DNA of 64,000 bases from Chloroflexota bacterium (GCA_026389845.1 JAPLHB010000068.1:1-64000), one strand, 5' to 3'; positions 39,684 to 47,915 are shown, counted from the stretch's first letter. Numbers and translations: made by a program. Notes: a model not told the origin generated them from the letters alone.

Positions 39684-41369
39684 TCAGTCAAATTCGATGT
39701 GCCGGTGGATCGTCCCCCCACGCTCGGCGATCGCGCGCAGCGCCAACGCGCCGCCCGCGGGCGCGTGGATCAGCCATTCAGCCTTGCCCCGGTTGTCGGT
39801 GGGCGAGGCCTCGTAGTAGCCCACTTCGAGCTTGTTCGAGCGCCCTTCCAGGTGGCCGATCTCCTGCTTCGGCTTGCCGCTCACCAGCGATGCGCCTGCC
39901 GGTAACTCCAGTTCCAGGCGCACGGGGCGGGCGGCCTTCATCTTGAGCGCCTGCTGCGAACCGTTGGTGGGCAGAAAACCGCGATTTTCCACCACCGCCA
40001 GCAGGTGATAGCGAGCTTCGCCCAACGGCGTCAGCGTGACCTCGCGCCAGGCGATGCGTGGGGCCAACGCCGCAAAGGCCAGCGCGAAGTCGGCCTGGGG
40101 CGCGATCTCGGCCTCCAGTAGAGCGTGCGGCGGGTTGCGCCAGGTATAGAGGGTGTTCCAGCCGCCCAGTTCCACCTTGCCCAGTTGCGAATGGTCGAAC
40201 GCGTACCAGGGAACCAGCCCGCCGGGCGCGACCTTGTCCGCATACTCCACGATCTTGTAGTCATCCTCGACCGGGTGCTTGCGGAACCAGTCCATGAACT
40301 TCTTCTCTTTGCTCTTTTCCTCGACCCCCGCGGCCGTCGCCAAATCCCACAGCTCCACGGTGACGGCGAAGACCCCCTTGTGCTCGAAGAGCCAGTCGTC
40401 GAAGACGCCGGTGATGACCTCTTTCGGATGATAGCGGAAGTGATGGTAGACCGACACGCACGGGTAGTTGGTGATGGCCGTGCCTCGCTCGCCGATCGCT
40501 TCGAAGACCCACTTGTCGTTCACGTCCATCTCGTCGTCGCTTTTCGTGCCGAAAGGCCGGAGGATCGCGCGACTGTAGGTGTGGAAGGTCATTGCGGCGT
40601 AGACGTTGGAGTGCTTCGCCATGAACTCGATCACCGCGTGGATTTCCGGCTCGGAGCCGGGGTAATCGCCCGCACCGCGCTGCTCGCCCTCCGGTCGCCA
40701 CGCGCCGGGGAAGTTGCGGTTGAAGTCCAGCCCTTGCAGCGCCGGCGCGACCGTGATCATGTGGCCGTCGTAGTTTTCGATCAGCCCCTCAGGGAAAAGG
40801 CGGTAGTACGCGCCGCCCTCCTCATCCGGGCCGCGCTTGACCATCAGCCGCGGATCGCGGTCCGAGACCTTCCAGTCGCCGGTCGGATCGGGGATGCGCA
40901 TCTGCAGAATGCGGCCGTCGCCGTCAATGTCCTCCGGGTGCAGGCCATCCTGCTTGTCTTCCAGGGGATAGGGCCGCGTGCCGGAACGGATATACTTGGG
41001 CTTGTCGGCCAGGGCCAGCTCCGCACCGTCGGGGTTGAGCCGCGGCACCACGTAGACGACTTGCTCGTCCAGAATACGGGTGATCTTCGGGTCGCTGCCG
41101 TAGCCCTCCGCCAGCTTTTTGACGAAGTAGAGCGCGGCCATGGACGCGGTCAGCTCGGTGGCGTGGATGTTGGCGTCAAGCCAGAACGCCGGCTTCTCCG
41201 TGTCCGGGCCGGTCGCGGTGTTGGTCAGCACGATCAGCGGGATCTCCCGCCCCTCGTACGTCTTGCCCAATGCTGTAACCTGCATGATGCCGGGGTGTTG
41301 CCCCGCCAGCCACGCCAGGCGTTCGGTGAGTTGGGCGTAGGTGTAGTAGGTGTTGAAGTGGATATCCAT
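39684..41369 (-). CDS. M14-family zinc carboxypeptidase
   Basis: 561 residues. Zinc ligands are in NIHATE (His69, Glu72) and FHTYSR (third His, ~residue 261); the catalytic Glu is in TVELWD (~336). The first ~420 residues are the peptidase fold; the last ~130 form a beta-rich C-terminal domain. No signal peptide is visible, so it should be cytoplasmic or released unconventionally, unlike most secreted M14 enzymes. Cleaves a C-terminal residue or a peptidoglycan/gamma-glutamyl bond; specificity is not readable. Confidence 0.87.
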   Translation of the reverse strand: MDIHFNTYYTYAQLTERLAWLAGQHPGIMQVTALGKTYEGREIPLIVLTNTATGPDTEKPAFWLDANIHATELTASMAALYFVKKLAEGYGSDPKITRILDEQVVYVVPRLNPDGAELALADKPKYIRSGTRPYPLEDKQDGLHPEDIDGDGRILQMRIPDPTGDWKVSDRDPRLMVKRGPDEEGGAYYRLFPEGLIENYDGHMITVAPALQGLDFNRNFPGAWRPEGEQRGAGDYPGSEPEIHAVIEFMAKHSNVYAAMTFHTYSRAILRPFGTKSDDEMDVNDKWVFEAIGERGTAITNYPCVSVYHHFRYHPKEVITGVFDDWLFEHKGVFAVTVELWDLATAAGVEEKSKEKKFMDWFRKHPVEDDYKIVEYADKVAPGGLVPWYAFDHSQLGKVELGGWNTLYTWRNPPHALLEAEIAPQADFALAFAALAPRIAWREVTLTPLGEARYHLLAVVENRGFLPTNGSQQALKMKAARPVRLELELPAGASLVSGKPKQEIGHLEGRSNKLEVGYYEASPTDNRGKAEWLIHAPAGGALALRAIAERGGTIHRHIEFD

Positions 41370-41418
41370 GGGGGACCTTTCGTGATGTAATGAGATAGTG
41401 CGATAGTGCGTTGGCTGT

Positions 41419-42411
41419 TCAGCTTGGGTCAGTCAGCCACGCATAGCGTTGACGGATATAAGTCCACCAATCGGCCAGGGGTGGGAAGTCGTCGGCCGGA
41501 AAGTGACCGAACAGGTCTTCGGTGTGCACGCTGGCGAAGCGATCCGACGTTCGGACGAGCCGCTGCCAGACGCCGGTGGCCGAATCCCCAAGGCCTCGCA
41601 GCGCGAGCGAAGTCACGCGGCGGAAATCGGCGTTGCGCGCCGGCGCGATGTGCAGCACGCCGACCAGATTGGCGCCCAACTCGCGCGCCCGCTCCATCTC
41701 GTGGGCCAGAAATTGCTGGCGCATAAGCTGGTAGAACGGCTCGTAGAACAGGGCCTCGAAACCAGGCAGCAACGCCTTGTCGAGCGGACAGTCGGCGCGG
41801 TCGTACAGGTGGCGGTAGATGGCGGTGCGGTCGGCGCCACTGGTTGCGATCTGAAGTGGTGTGCTGCCGTACGATTCGGTGTACTTCCATTCGATCAGGA
41901 TGGCCTGGCGTCGTCCATCTATGCGCTCAAACAGGACGGCTGCATCGGCGCTGGTGAAGTTGGCCCCCCGGGTGCGCTGGCCGTTGCGGCTGATCCGCTC
42001 GCCCAGATAATTCATCGCGCCGATCCACTCAAAGGTGACGTACTGACCGGCCTCGATGGGGAGCATCCTTCCCACGGGATAGCCCGCCCTGCGCAGCAGC
42101 ACGGCCAGCGCCTCCGGTTGATGGGCGAAGGGGAAGAGGAAATTCACGCAGCAGACTTGCGAGCTGCACAGATGGTTGCTCGGGGCGCCGTTCTGGCCTT
42201 CATGCCAGTTGATGCGATGCCGGGCAAAATACCCTATGGCTGCGCCGCGAATGCCGGTGAAGAGATTCTCTTCAGCGTGCTCGGCCGGCAGACAAAACGG
42301 CCGCGGTCGCCCTTTATAGATGCCGTCATGCCGGGCATTTACCGTAAAGTACGGCAAATGATGCTTAAACGCCGTCTGCCGACCCTTCTCATCTTCCAGG
42401 AATTTGCCCAC
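41419..42411 (-). CDS. PGN_0703-family putative restriction endonuclease
   Basis: 330 residues. The PD-(D/E)XK-type core reads ADAAVLFERIDG then AILIEWKYTES (Glu-x-Lys), and SNHLCSSQVCCVNFLFPFA upstream is typical of the PGN_0703 family. The start is taken as GTG 42411 because GGAAAGG precedes it; a TTG at 42447 would overlap the HEAT-like gene. A nuclease role in defence is the usual annotation and remains unproven. No methyltransferase is adjacent. Confidence 0.7.
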   Translation of the reverse strand: MGKFLEDEKGRQTAFKHHLPYFTVNARHDGIYKGRPRPFCLPAEHAEENLFTGIRGAAIGYFARHRINWHEGQNGAPSNHLCSSQVCCVNFLFPFAHQPEALAVLLRRAGYPVGRMLPIEAGQYVTFEWIGAMNYLGERISRNGQRTRGANFTSADAAVLFERIDGRRQAILIEWKYTESYGSTPLQIATSGADRTAIYRHLYDRADCPLDKALLPGFEALFYEPFYQLMRQQFLAHEMERARELGANLVGVLHIAPARNADFRRVTSLALRGLGDSATGVWQRLVRTSDRFASVHTEDLFGHFPADDFPPLADWWTYIRQRYAWLTDPS

Positions 42412-42428
42412 GGTTACAACCTTTCCGA

Positions 42429-43253
42429 TTAGGATTGGGCCAAACAAGCTGCCACCCAGGCCGCATCCGTTTTCGCCAGCCGGTTCTTTTTGAGGTTCTC
42501 AGCCATGATCCAGCGGATGTCGGGGTCGGGGCTGGCGAGCCATTTCTCCATCAGGGGTTTGCCGGTATCGGGCAGCGCGGCCACGGCGACGCTCCAGCAG
42601 TAGGCCAGACCCTGGCGGAGAGTCTTGAACGCGTCGCTCTTGCGGTCGGTGACTTGCTTGATGGTTGCCGTGATCTGATCCAGGATGCTGAGCACGGCGG
42701 CCGCGTGCTCCGGCTTCTTCAGCAAGCGAGGCTCGCACAGGGCCGCGGCCGCAGCGCGCTGCTCCCACGGGTTGCCCGTTGCCCAGACGGCCATCTCCGC
42801 CAGCAGTGCGGCCATGTCGGCGTCGCCCCAGCGCTGCAGCGCCATCGCCACCGCCTCGCGGATGCGCCAGCGCGGATCGGACGCGAGGGCGCGCAAAATG
42901 GGCAGGGGCGGGTTTTCTTGTGCGGCGGCAGATCGTCCGTGCATGGCAGGTTCTTCGTCAACGGTGGTCGGTGCGTTGATGGACGCAAACCCGCCCCTAC
43001 GCGCGAGGATGGCGCCCAACCCCACGACCCCGCAAACCGCCAAAAAACACTCCGGTGTGTTCTCCGGCGCGACGTCGGGGCCAAGGACTGCCCAGCGGCG
43101 AAACTGCACCTCCGTGCCCATGTCCGCGACGGCCTGGGCCAATTCCAGGTTGCCGCGCGGGCCGGGCAGGTTGGCGTGGGCCAGGAGGTAAGGCTCCCAG
43201 TCGGAAGAAGGGAGAGCACAGAGGGCGGATCGGTAGATTTCGCTGGATGGCAT
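42429..43253 (-). CDS. HEAT-repeat-like protein
   Basis: 274 residues, largely helical. Helix pairs such as LRALASDPRWRIREAVAMALQRWGD and WLASPDPDIRWIMAENLKKNRL are HEAT/PBS-lyase-like repeats used for protein-protein contacts. A GGGGCGGGTTT-type element (42903-43000) is inserted after residue ~84 and adds ~33 residues. Directly upstream of the PGN_0703-type nuclease gene on the same strand, so the two may act together. Partner and function unknown. Confidence 0.6.
   Translation of the reverse strand: MPSSEIYRSALCALPSSDWEPYLLAHANLPGPRGNLELAQAVADMGTEVQFRRWAVLGPDVAPENTPECFLAVCGVVGLGAILARRGGFASINAPTTVDEEPAMHGRSAAAQENPPLPILRALASDPRWRIREAVAMALQRWGDADMAALLAEMAVWATGNPWEQRAAAAALCEPRLLKKPEHAAAVLSILDQITATIKQVTDRKSDAFKTLRQGLAYCWSVAVAALPDTGKPLMEKWLASPDPDIRWIMAENLKKNRLAKTDAAWVAACLAQS
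42903..43000. repeat. GGGGCGGGTTTT inverted-repeat element inside the HEAT-like gene
   Basis: CAGGGGCGGGTTTT (42903-42916) and AAACCCGCCCCTAC (42987-43000) are the inverted ends of a ~98-bp unit; the gene stays open across it. Same family as 25316-25455 and 38210-38270. Confidence 0.75.
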
Positions 43254-43282
43254 ATGAAGCTCAATGGCGGGAGGAGGTCAGA

Positions 43283-43729
43283 TCAAGCCGAGTTCGAGTC
43301 GTTGCCTGTCCAGTGCACCCAGGACACCAATGACTTGGTCGCGTTATACAATCGCTCATCGGCGGTCCACAGCCCGGCGCTGGTCGTCTCGGCCAGCGCC
43401 AGATAGAAGCTGTCGTAGGCCGCGGCGCGGTGCAGGCGAAGCGTCCAGTCGAAGGCTCGCTGAATTTGAGCGATGTCAGGAACAACTACATCAACGTCAA
43501 TTTCCGCGATCAGAGTGAGAGCTTCAACAGCCTGTTCTCTGCTGAGTTCCTTGAAATGCACGCCTTTGGATAGTGCAGAGGTTGTTTCATAACGCCATAA
43601 AGCGGGTACCTGGATCGTATCGCCACTTCTTCCCCATCCGGCCAGCAGCCCTTTGATTCGTGTTCGTAAAGGTCCAGGCAAGACCGACTTGATGGCGAGA
43701 CTGGCATCAATGACCAAGGTTCTGCTCAT
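43283..43729 (-). CDS. VapC-like PIN-domain toxin
   Basis: 148 residues. The four PIN acidic positions are visible: VIDASLAIK (Asp near residue 8), WRYETTSAL (Glu ~47), AYDSFYLALAE (Asp ~104) and WTADERL (Asp ~122). Such RNases cleave tRNA or rRNA when free of antitoxin. The upstream Phd-type gene overlaps it by 23 bases, so this is a standard antitoxin-toxin operon. Confidence 0.85.
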   Translation of the reverse strand: MSRTLVIDASLAIKSVLPGPLRTRIKGLLAGWGRSGDTIQVPALWRYETTSALSKGVHFKELSREQAVEALTLIAEIDVDVVVPDIAQIQRAFDWTLRLHRAAAYDSFYLALAETTSAGLWTADERLYNATKSLVSWVHWTGNDSNSA

Positions 43730-44030
43730 CGCGCGCCTCCAAATCGGCCCGATCAGCCTCTAACAAGGCATCAATGTCTAGCGGCCGGCCATCTCGGCTA
43801 GCCAGAATGTCAGCCGCGAGCGCATCGCTCCTCATCAGCCAAGCCGTCCATTGATCATCTTGGCGAGGCTTCTGCCGCAGGCGCTGAAAATCCTCGACGC
43901 TGATGAGCACGGCTTTGGGCTTGCCGCGAGACGTCAGCACGATCTGTTCCCGACCGTAGGCGACGCGGTTGACGAGCTCAGAGATGTCGCGTTTCACCTG
44001 TCCGATGCTGACCTGGGTTTCAGTTGCCAT
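43707..44030 (-). CDS. Phd/YefM-type antitoxin
   Basis: 107 residues; VSIGQVKRDISELVNRVAYGREQIVLTSRGKPKAVLISVEDF is a typical Phd/YefM DNA-binding domain with a longer C-terminal acidic toxin-binding tail. Start at ATG 44030, preceded by AAAGGTG; the frame extends 18 codons upstream, but those codons overlap the operator. Should neutralise the PIN toxin and repress its own promoter at the inverted repeat 44056-44086. Confidence 0.85.
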   Translation of the reverse strand: MATETQVSIGQVKRDISELVNRVAYGREQIVLTSRGKPKAVLISVEDFQRLRQKPRQDDQWTAWLMRSDALAADILASRDGRPLDIDALLEADRADLEARDEQNLGH

Positions 44031-44055
44031 CGCTTGGGCACCTTTCTGATCTATT

Positions 44056-44103
44056 GCACTATCCTGATAGGGAGTATAGTGCAAACCGGCGCCGGTGTCA
44101 AAC
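44056..44103 (-). promoter_or_regulatory. Promoter with operator-like inverted repeat for phd-vapC
   Basis: On the minus strand TTGACA (44103-44098), a 17-bp spacer and TATACT (44080-44075) form a strong promoter. TTGCACTAT (44086-44078 on the minus strand) and its mirror ATAGTGCAA (44064-44056) form a 9-bp perfect inverted repeat that covers the -10 and transcription start, a textbook position for autorepression by the antitoxin. Confidence 0.8.
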
Positions 44104-44108
44104 CGCGC

Positions 44109-45371
44109 TCAAGGGAGCGCCGTTGCCCCATCCACCGCCCCGATCAACGCCTCACCGTGCTGTTGCAGCAGTTTCGCCCGCTCCTCCGGCACCTCTTTGA
44201 CCTGGAGATACCGTGCCAGCAACTCGGCAGGCGTCAGCGCCTCCACGGAGACCGCGCCCAGGCGTTGGCGTTCCGTCCGCTCCACGTCCTTTTGCAACGC
44301 GGCGACGAAGTACGCGGCCTCCAGCGCCCGCGTGATCTCGCGCTCGACCAGCAGCGCCTCCTGTTCCTGCCGCAACTTGACGACCACCCGCACGACCGTC
44401 TCGGAGAGATCACCGCGGCTCTTGATGGCCGCGACGACCGCGGCGGTGGGGTCGGCAACGTCCCGCACGTCGGCCTTGACGGTGACGAAGGACCGCGCCT
44501 GGCGCTTATACCCGCGCACGAACTCCCACGTCGTCGGCCCGTCACCGATCTCGGCCACCACGAACCCCTTCGGCTCGTGCTCCTCGCCGAAGTCAATCCG
44601 CTCGATGCTGCCGGAGTAGAGCACGGGCGGCTGGAACTCACCGTTGAGGCTCTGGTGCTTGTGGATGTGGCCGAGCGCAACGTAGCGCCACGTCGGGTCG
44701 GCCAGCACGGAGCGGGGCAGCGCGGCGTCGCGGCCGATCATGATGTTCTGCTCGGAGCCGTGGCTGGCCTCGTTGACCGAGAAGTGGCCCACCAGAATCG
44801 CCGGGACGTCTGGACGCTGGCGCGCCTGTGTAGCGAGCGCCTGGAGATTCTCGATCATGGTGTTCTGCAGCAGCGTGTCCAGCTCGGTCAGGCTCTTGCC
44901 CTGCTGATCCTCGCGGCTGACCAGCGCGGAGCGCAGCGGGTAGGGCGCGGTGGCGACCTGGAGCGGCTGCCCGCAGCGACAGACGATCTGCGTCAGCTCC
45001 TCACGGTTGCCCACGATGACGTTGGGCACGTCCAGTGTGCCGAAGATGTCAATGCTGGTGGCGCGCTTGGCGACCGCGGGCAGGTCGTGGTTGCCGACGA
45101 GCATCACCACCGGGATGCCCGCGTCCGCGATGCGCTTGATGCGCCGGGCGAACTCGCGTTGGTAGGTGGGGTTGGGGTCGCGCGTCTTGTACGCATCACC
45201 CGCGAAGACGAAAACGTCCACCCCCTGCTCGACCGCGTAGTCGCCGATGTCGCTCAGCCGGCGCAGAAAGTCCATGACGCGGGCGTTGATCCCCGTGGCC
45301 GGGTCAACCCGGCCGTAGTTTTCCATGCCGATGTGGATGTCGGCGGTGTGGAGGAGTTTGATAGGTTCCAT
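44109..45371 (-). CDS. sbcD: Mre11/SbcD-like DNA repair exonuclease
   Basis: 420 residues. Calcineurin-like phosphoesterase motifs in order: LLHTADIHIG, FVFAGDAYKTRDPN, LVGNHDLP, VGHFSV and LGHIHKHQ, all with metal-binding Asp/His/Asn kept. The C-terminal ~110 residues form a cap/coiled part. Processes DNA ends, normally with an SbcC/Rad50 ATPase; none is adjacent, while HerA lies two genes upstream. In archaea Mre11, Rad50, HerA and NurA share operons. ATG 45371 is chosen because earlier codons are repeat-derived. Confidence 0.88.
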   Translation of the reverse strand: MEPIKLLHTADIHIGMENYGRVDPATGINARVMDFLRRLSDIGDYAVEQGVDVFVFAGDAYKTRDPNPTYQREFARRIKRIADAGIPVVMLVGNHDLPAVAKRATSIDIFGTLDVPNVIVGNREELTQIVCRCGQPLQVATAPYPLRSALVSREDQQGKSLTELDTLLQNTMIENLQALATQARQRPDVPAILVGHFSVNEASHGSEQNIMIGRDAALPRSVLADPTWRYVALGHIHKHQSLNGEFQPPVLYSGSIERIDFGEEHEPKGFVVAEIGDGPTTWEFVRGYKRQARSFVTVKADVRDVADPTAAVVAAIKSRGDLSETVVRVVVKLRQEQEALLVEREITRALEAAYFVAALQKDVERTERQRLGAVSVEALTPAELLARYLQVKEVPEERAKLLQQHGEALIGAVDGATALP

Positions 45372-45380
45372 CAGAGTGCT

Positions 45381-45416
45381 CACGCAAAGGCGCAAAGACG
45401 CCAAGGTATTATTCGG
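45381..45416. repeat. CGCAAAGGCGCAAAG repeat, downstream flank of the GxxExxY gene
   Basis: CACGCAAAGGCGCAAAGACGCC continues AAGGTATTATTCGG. It matches, in the same orientation, the sequence at 45877-45911 on the other side of the GxxExxY gene. Confidence 0.8.
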
Positions 45417-45441
45417 TTTGATGCCTGCCGGATAGCACGCA

Positions 45442-45825
45442 TCACTCTGGAAGTTGATTTACGACCCGCTGGATACCGTCTTTGATGCGAGCCTCACCGA
45501 AATTGATGAGAAGTCCCAGGCGCTTGTCAGCCAATCGCAGATAGGTGAGTAGCTGTTTCTGGTGAACAGGCGCCAACTTCTCGACCGATTTCAATTCGAC
45601 GATCACCTTTTCTTCGACGATCATATCAATCCGGAAGCCAACAGGGATGCGTACCTTCTCATAAACGACGGGGAGATCTCGCTCCGTGTCAACGGCCAGT
45701 CCGCGTTTCCTAAGTTCGTACGCAAGCACTGCAAGGTAGACCGACTCCAATAATCCCGGCCCCAGCATTACGTGGATTTTGTACGCTGCATCTACGATCT
45801 GCGCCGCAATCTCATTCTCGGTCAT
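45442..45825 (-). CDS. GxxExxY family protein
   Basis: 127 residues. The name motif GPGLLESVY (GxxExxY) is at ~23-31; a PD-(D/E)XK-like core follows: FRIDMIVEEKVIVELKSVEKL (Asp then Glu-x-Lys), and HQKQLLTYLRLADKRLGLLINF is the conserved end. ATG 45825 follows AAGGAGA; codons further upstream are repeat sequence. The protein is a putative nuclease-fold protein of unknown job, present in many bacteria inside repeat-rich segments. Here it separates herA from the sbcD-like gene and is bracketed by direct repeats. Confidence 0.88.
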   Translation of the reverse strand: MTENEIAAQIVDAAYKIHVMLGPGLLESVYLAVLAYELRKRGLAVDTERDLPVVYEKVRIPVGFRIDMIVEEKVIVELKSVEKLAPVHQKQLLTYLRLADKRLGLLINFGEARIKDGIQRVVNQLPE

Positions 45826-45876
45826 CGCTCTTCTCCTTCCTGAAAGATGTTGATAGATCATCGGAATAAAGCATCT

Positions 45877-45940
45877 CACGCAAAGGCGCGAAGAACGCCA
45901 AGGTTTTTCGGCTTTGCGCCTTGGCGTCTTTGCGTGAAAT
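45877..45940. repeat. CGCAAAGGCGCGAAG repeat, upstream flank of the GxxExxY gene
   Basis: A direct copy of the downstream flank (CACGCAAAGGCGCGAAGAACG...CAAGGTTTTTCGG, 45877-45911) followed by an inverted copy (TTTGCGCCTTGGCGTCTTTGCG, 45913-45934), so this side is also a hairpin. It ends 12 bp before the herA stop codon. Confidence 0.8.
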
Positions 45941-45951
45941 TTATCCATCTC

Positions 45952-47733
45952 CTAATCAAACCCCTCGAATTCCTTCGGCGGCCGCATGGTCGCGACGTTG
46001 GCAGCGAGCGCCTGGCCCAACTCCTCCGGATCACGCACGCCCATTGCCTTGTAGAACTCGGTATCGTAGCGCCGCGTCTGGACGACGACCGGCATGGGCA
46101 CCGCGTGGCCCAGGATGAGCGCCTGTTCGCGCGTGTCAAGCCGCGCCAGCACCTCGCGCAGCCCCTCGCCGCCGCTGACGCCCGACAGGACCGCCTTGAT
46201 GTCCTCCGGGTTGTCCAGCAGCATCGTCACCCGCGTGCCGATCTGCGACATCACCTCGCCGTCAATGCCGCTGGGGCGCTGATCCACGATGAAGAGGGTC
46301 ACGTTGTACTTGCGTAGCTCGCGTGCGATCGTGCCGAAGATTGTGTTACCCGCGATGGCCGGGTCGAGGAATTTGTGCGCCTCCTCGATGGTGATCACCA
46401 GCGGGGTCGGCTCGCCGCCCGCCGCGCCGAACGAGCGTTCCTTCTTTTCGACGTACTGCCGGTGGATGCGCCGCGTCAGGAAGTTCGCCACCAGGATGTA
46501 CGCGCCCAGATCCGACCCGTAGCGGCCGAACTCCAGCACGACGTTGGTGCCCGCTTCCAGGTACTTCATGATCCGGCCCACCGAGTCGTCGAGCGCCTTC
46601 GGCTTGAGGAAGCCGTAGTTGCGCATCCGCTCGAAGCGACGGCGCAGCGCGGCCAGGGTGTTCTGTCCCTGACCGGTGTCCTCGGCGAGCGCCTTCAGCC
46701 CCGAAATATCCTTGCCGGTGTCGGGATCGAACCCGCCGTAGCTGTCCACCCAGGCGTCGTCCAGGAAGTTGGTCAGCCACGCCCGGCCGAACTTGCGGTA
46801 GAGCGCGTAGACCGCCCCCACCTGCGGCTCGGAGAGGTTCAGGATGCCCGCCAGCATCTCCAGGTCTTCCGGCTCGATCTGGTCGTAGCCGATGTTCACA
46901 GTGTAATCGGGGTTGGAGCCGCGACGCCGCGACGATTCGTCGTCTAGCGTAAAAATGCTGACCCCGCCGGGAAAGATCTGCTTGAGGCCCTTGACGCGGC
47001 TGACCTGCTCAGAGCTGGCCTCCCAGCCGTACTCGTTGTGCATGTCGAAGATCAGGTTGACCGCCACGCGCTGCTGGATGATGCCGGCCAGCAGCAGTCG
47101 CGCCAGGAAGGTCTTGCCCGTGCCTGACTTGCCGAAGACGCCGCTCGACCGCTCGACCAGCCGCTCCAGGTTCAGCGTGATCTTGACGCTCTCCATGTCC
47201 AGCGGCGCGCCGATGTGGAAGAAGTGGCTGGTCTTCCCGCCCACCTTCCGCTCTCCCTCCGGCCCGAAGACCTGATCCACTTCGGCCTGGCTGGCGGTGG
47301 CGACCGGCGTGAAGTGCTCCGGCACGGTCTTCACCGGCTTGACCTCCTCCTTGCCCTCCTCCATGATGAGCAGTGGGCTGAGGTGCACGGTGCCAAAGGT
47401 GGTCGTGCCCCGGTAGATCGCCGCCAGGAAGGGATCGGTCACGTCGGGTGGCTGCTTGGCGATCATGTCGTTGGTGCTGTCGAGCGCCACGTCGGTGATC
47501 ATGCAAAAAAAGCGCGCCCGCCGGCCCCGCGCCACCACGTAGCGCCCCACGGCCAGGTCTTCCAGAGAAACATCGCGGTCGAGCTTGACCGCCAGCCCTT
47601 CGGACAGCGACCCGCCGATGACCACGCCGAGCTTGTCGGTGTGTTCAGCGGTGGCGCGCAGGGTCGCGCGTTCCTGAGTGGCAGTAGGGATGGCGTCGAA
47701 TTCGGCGTCGGATGAGTATGGAGTGTCGGACAT
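45952..47733 (-). CDS. herA: HerA-like hexameric DNA translocase/ATPase
   Basis: 593 residues. An N-terminal HAS-barrel-like domain (~30-150) precedes a FtsK/HerA RecA fold: Walker A GKSGTGKTF (~200), Walker B LVITIEEAHKF (~445), arginine-finger-type region after VTLFIVDQRPSG and the final SQIGTRVTMLLDNPEDI. HerA pumps DNA during end resection or in anti-phage systems with NurA, DUF4297 or SIR2 partners. Here the neighbours are a GxxExxY protein, a Mre11-like nuclease and DUF3800. The first 17-50 codons are repeated at 48577-48729 and 49780-49857. Confidence 0.9.
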   Translation of the reverse strand: MSDTPYSSDAEFDAIPTATQERATLRATAEHTDKLGVVIGGSLSEGLAVKLDRDVSLEDLAVGRYVVARGRRARFFCMITDVALDSTNDMIAKQPPDVTDPFLAAIYRGTTTFGTVHLSPLLIMEEGKEEVKPVKTVPEHFTPVATASQAEVDQVFGPEGERKVGGKTSHFFHIGAPLDMESVKITLNLERLVERSSGVFGKSGTGKTFLARLLLAGIIQQRVAVNLIFDMHNEYGWEASSEQVSRVKGLKQIFPGGVSIFTLDDESSRRRGSNPDYTVNIGYDQIEPEDLEMLAGILNLSEPQVGAVYALYRKFGRAWLTNFLDDAWVDSYGGFDPDTGKDISGLKALAEDTGQGQNTLAALRRRFERMRNYGFLKPKALDDSVGRIMKYLEAGTNVVLEFGRYGSDLGAYILVANFLTRRIHRQYVEKKERSFGAAGGEPTPLVITIEEAHKFLDPAIAGNTIFGTIARELRKYNVTLFIVDQRPSGIDGEVMSQIGTRVTMLLDNPEDIKAVLSGVSGGEGLREVLARLDTREQALILGHAVPMPVVVQTRRYDTEFYKAMGVRDPEELGQALAANVATMRPPKEFEGFD

Positions 47734-47780
47734 GGATCAGTTCCTTGACGAAAGACGAACGACGAACCGCGAAAAACGGG

Positions 47781-47809
47781 TTGACAAACCCGCCGAAACG
47801 TGGTAAGAT
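47781..47809 (+). promoter_or_regulatory. Consensus promoter for a candidate small RNA
   Basis: TTGACA (47781-47786), exactly 17 bp, TAAGAT (47804-47809), with TGG just before (extended -10). Plus strand, pointing away from herA and towards a structured 100-base region ending in T6. There is no coding frame on this strand until 48797. Confidence 0.75.
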
Positions 47810-47815
47810 CAAGCC

Positions 47816-47915
47816 ACGATCAGAAAACTCTCCGGTTTTTGACGCCCAGCGATAAGGTCGCCGATTGTGGCGGCCTGCCGAGGCCAATTGGCCTGGCTAG
47901 CTGGGCGGGTTTTTT
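47816..47915 (+). ncRNA. Candidate ~100-nt small RNA with three-way junction and terminator
   Basis: From the promoter at 47781 the predicted RNA has a 5' hairpin (AAAAC/GTTTT, 47825-47839). The outer stem CGCCCAGC (47843-47850) pairs with GCTGGGCG (47900-47907). It encloses two hairpins: GGTCGCC/GGCGGCC (47856-47862, 47869-47875, one G-U) and GCC-AGGCC/GGCCT-GGC (47877-47897, one bulge). The outer stem runs into TTTTTT (47910-47915), so it doubles as a Rho-independent terminator. No Rfam family is recognised. The 3' end is antisense to the last codons of the DUF3800 gene. A plain bidirectional terminator is the main alternative, but the promoter speaks for a transcript. Confidence 0.55.

Noticed and set aside
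47816-47915. A riboswitch controlling a downstream gene.
   Set aside because: There is no plus-strand gene for almost 900 bp, and the fold ends in its own terminator; no known riboswitch core was recognised.
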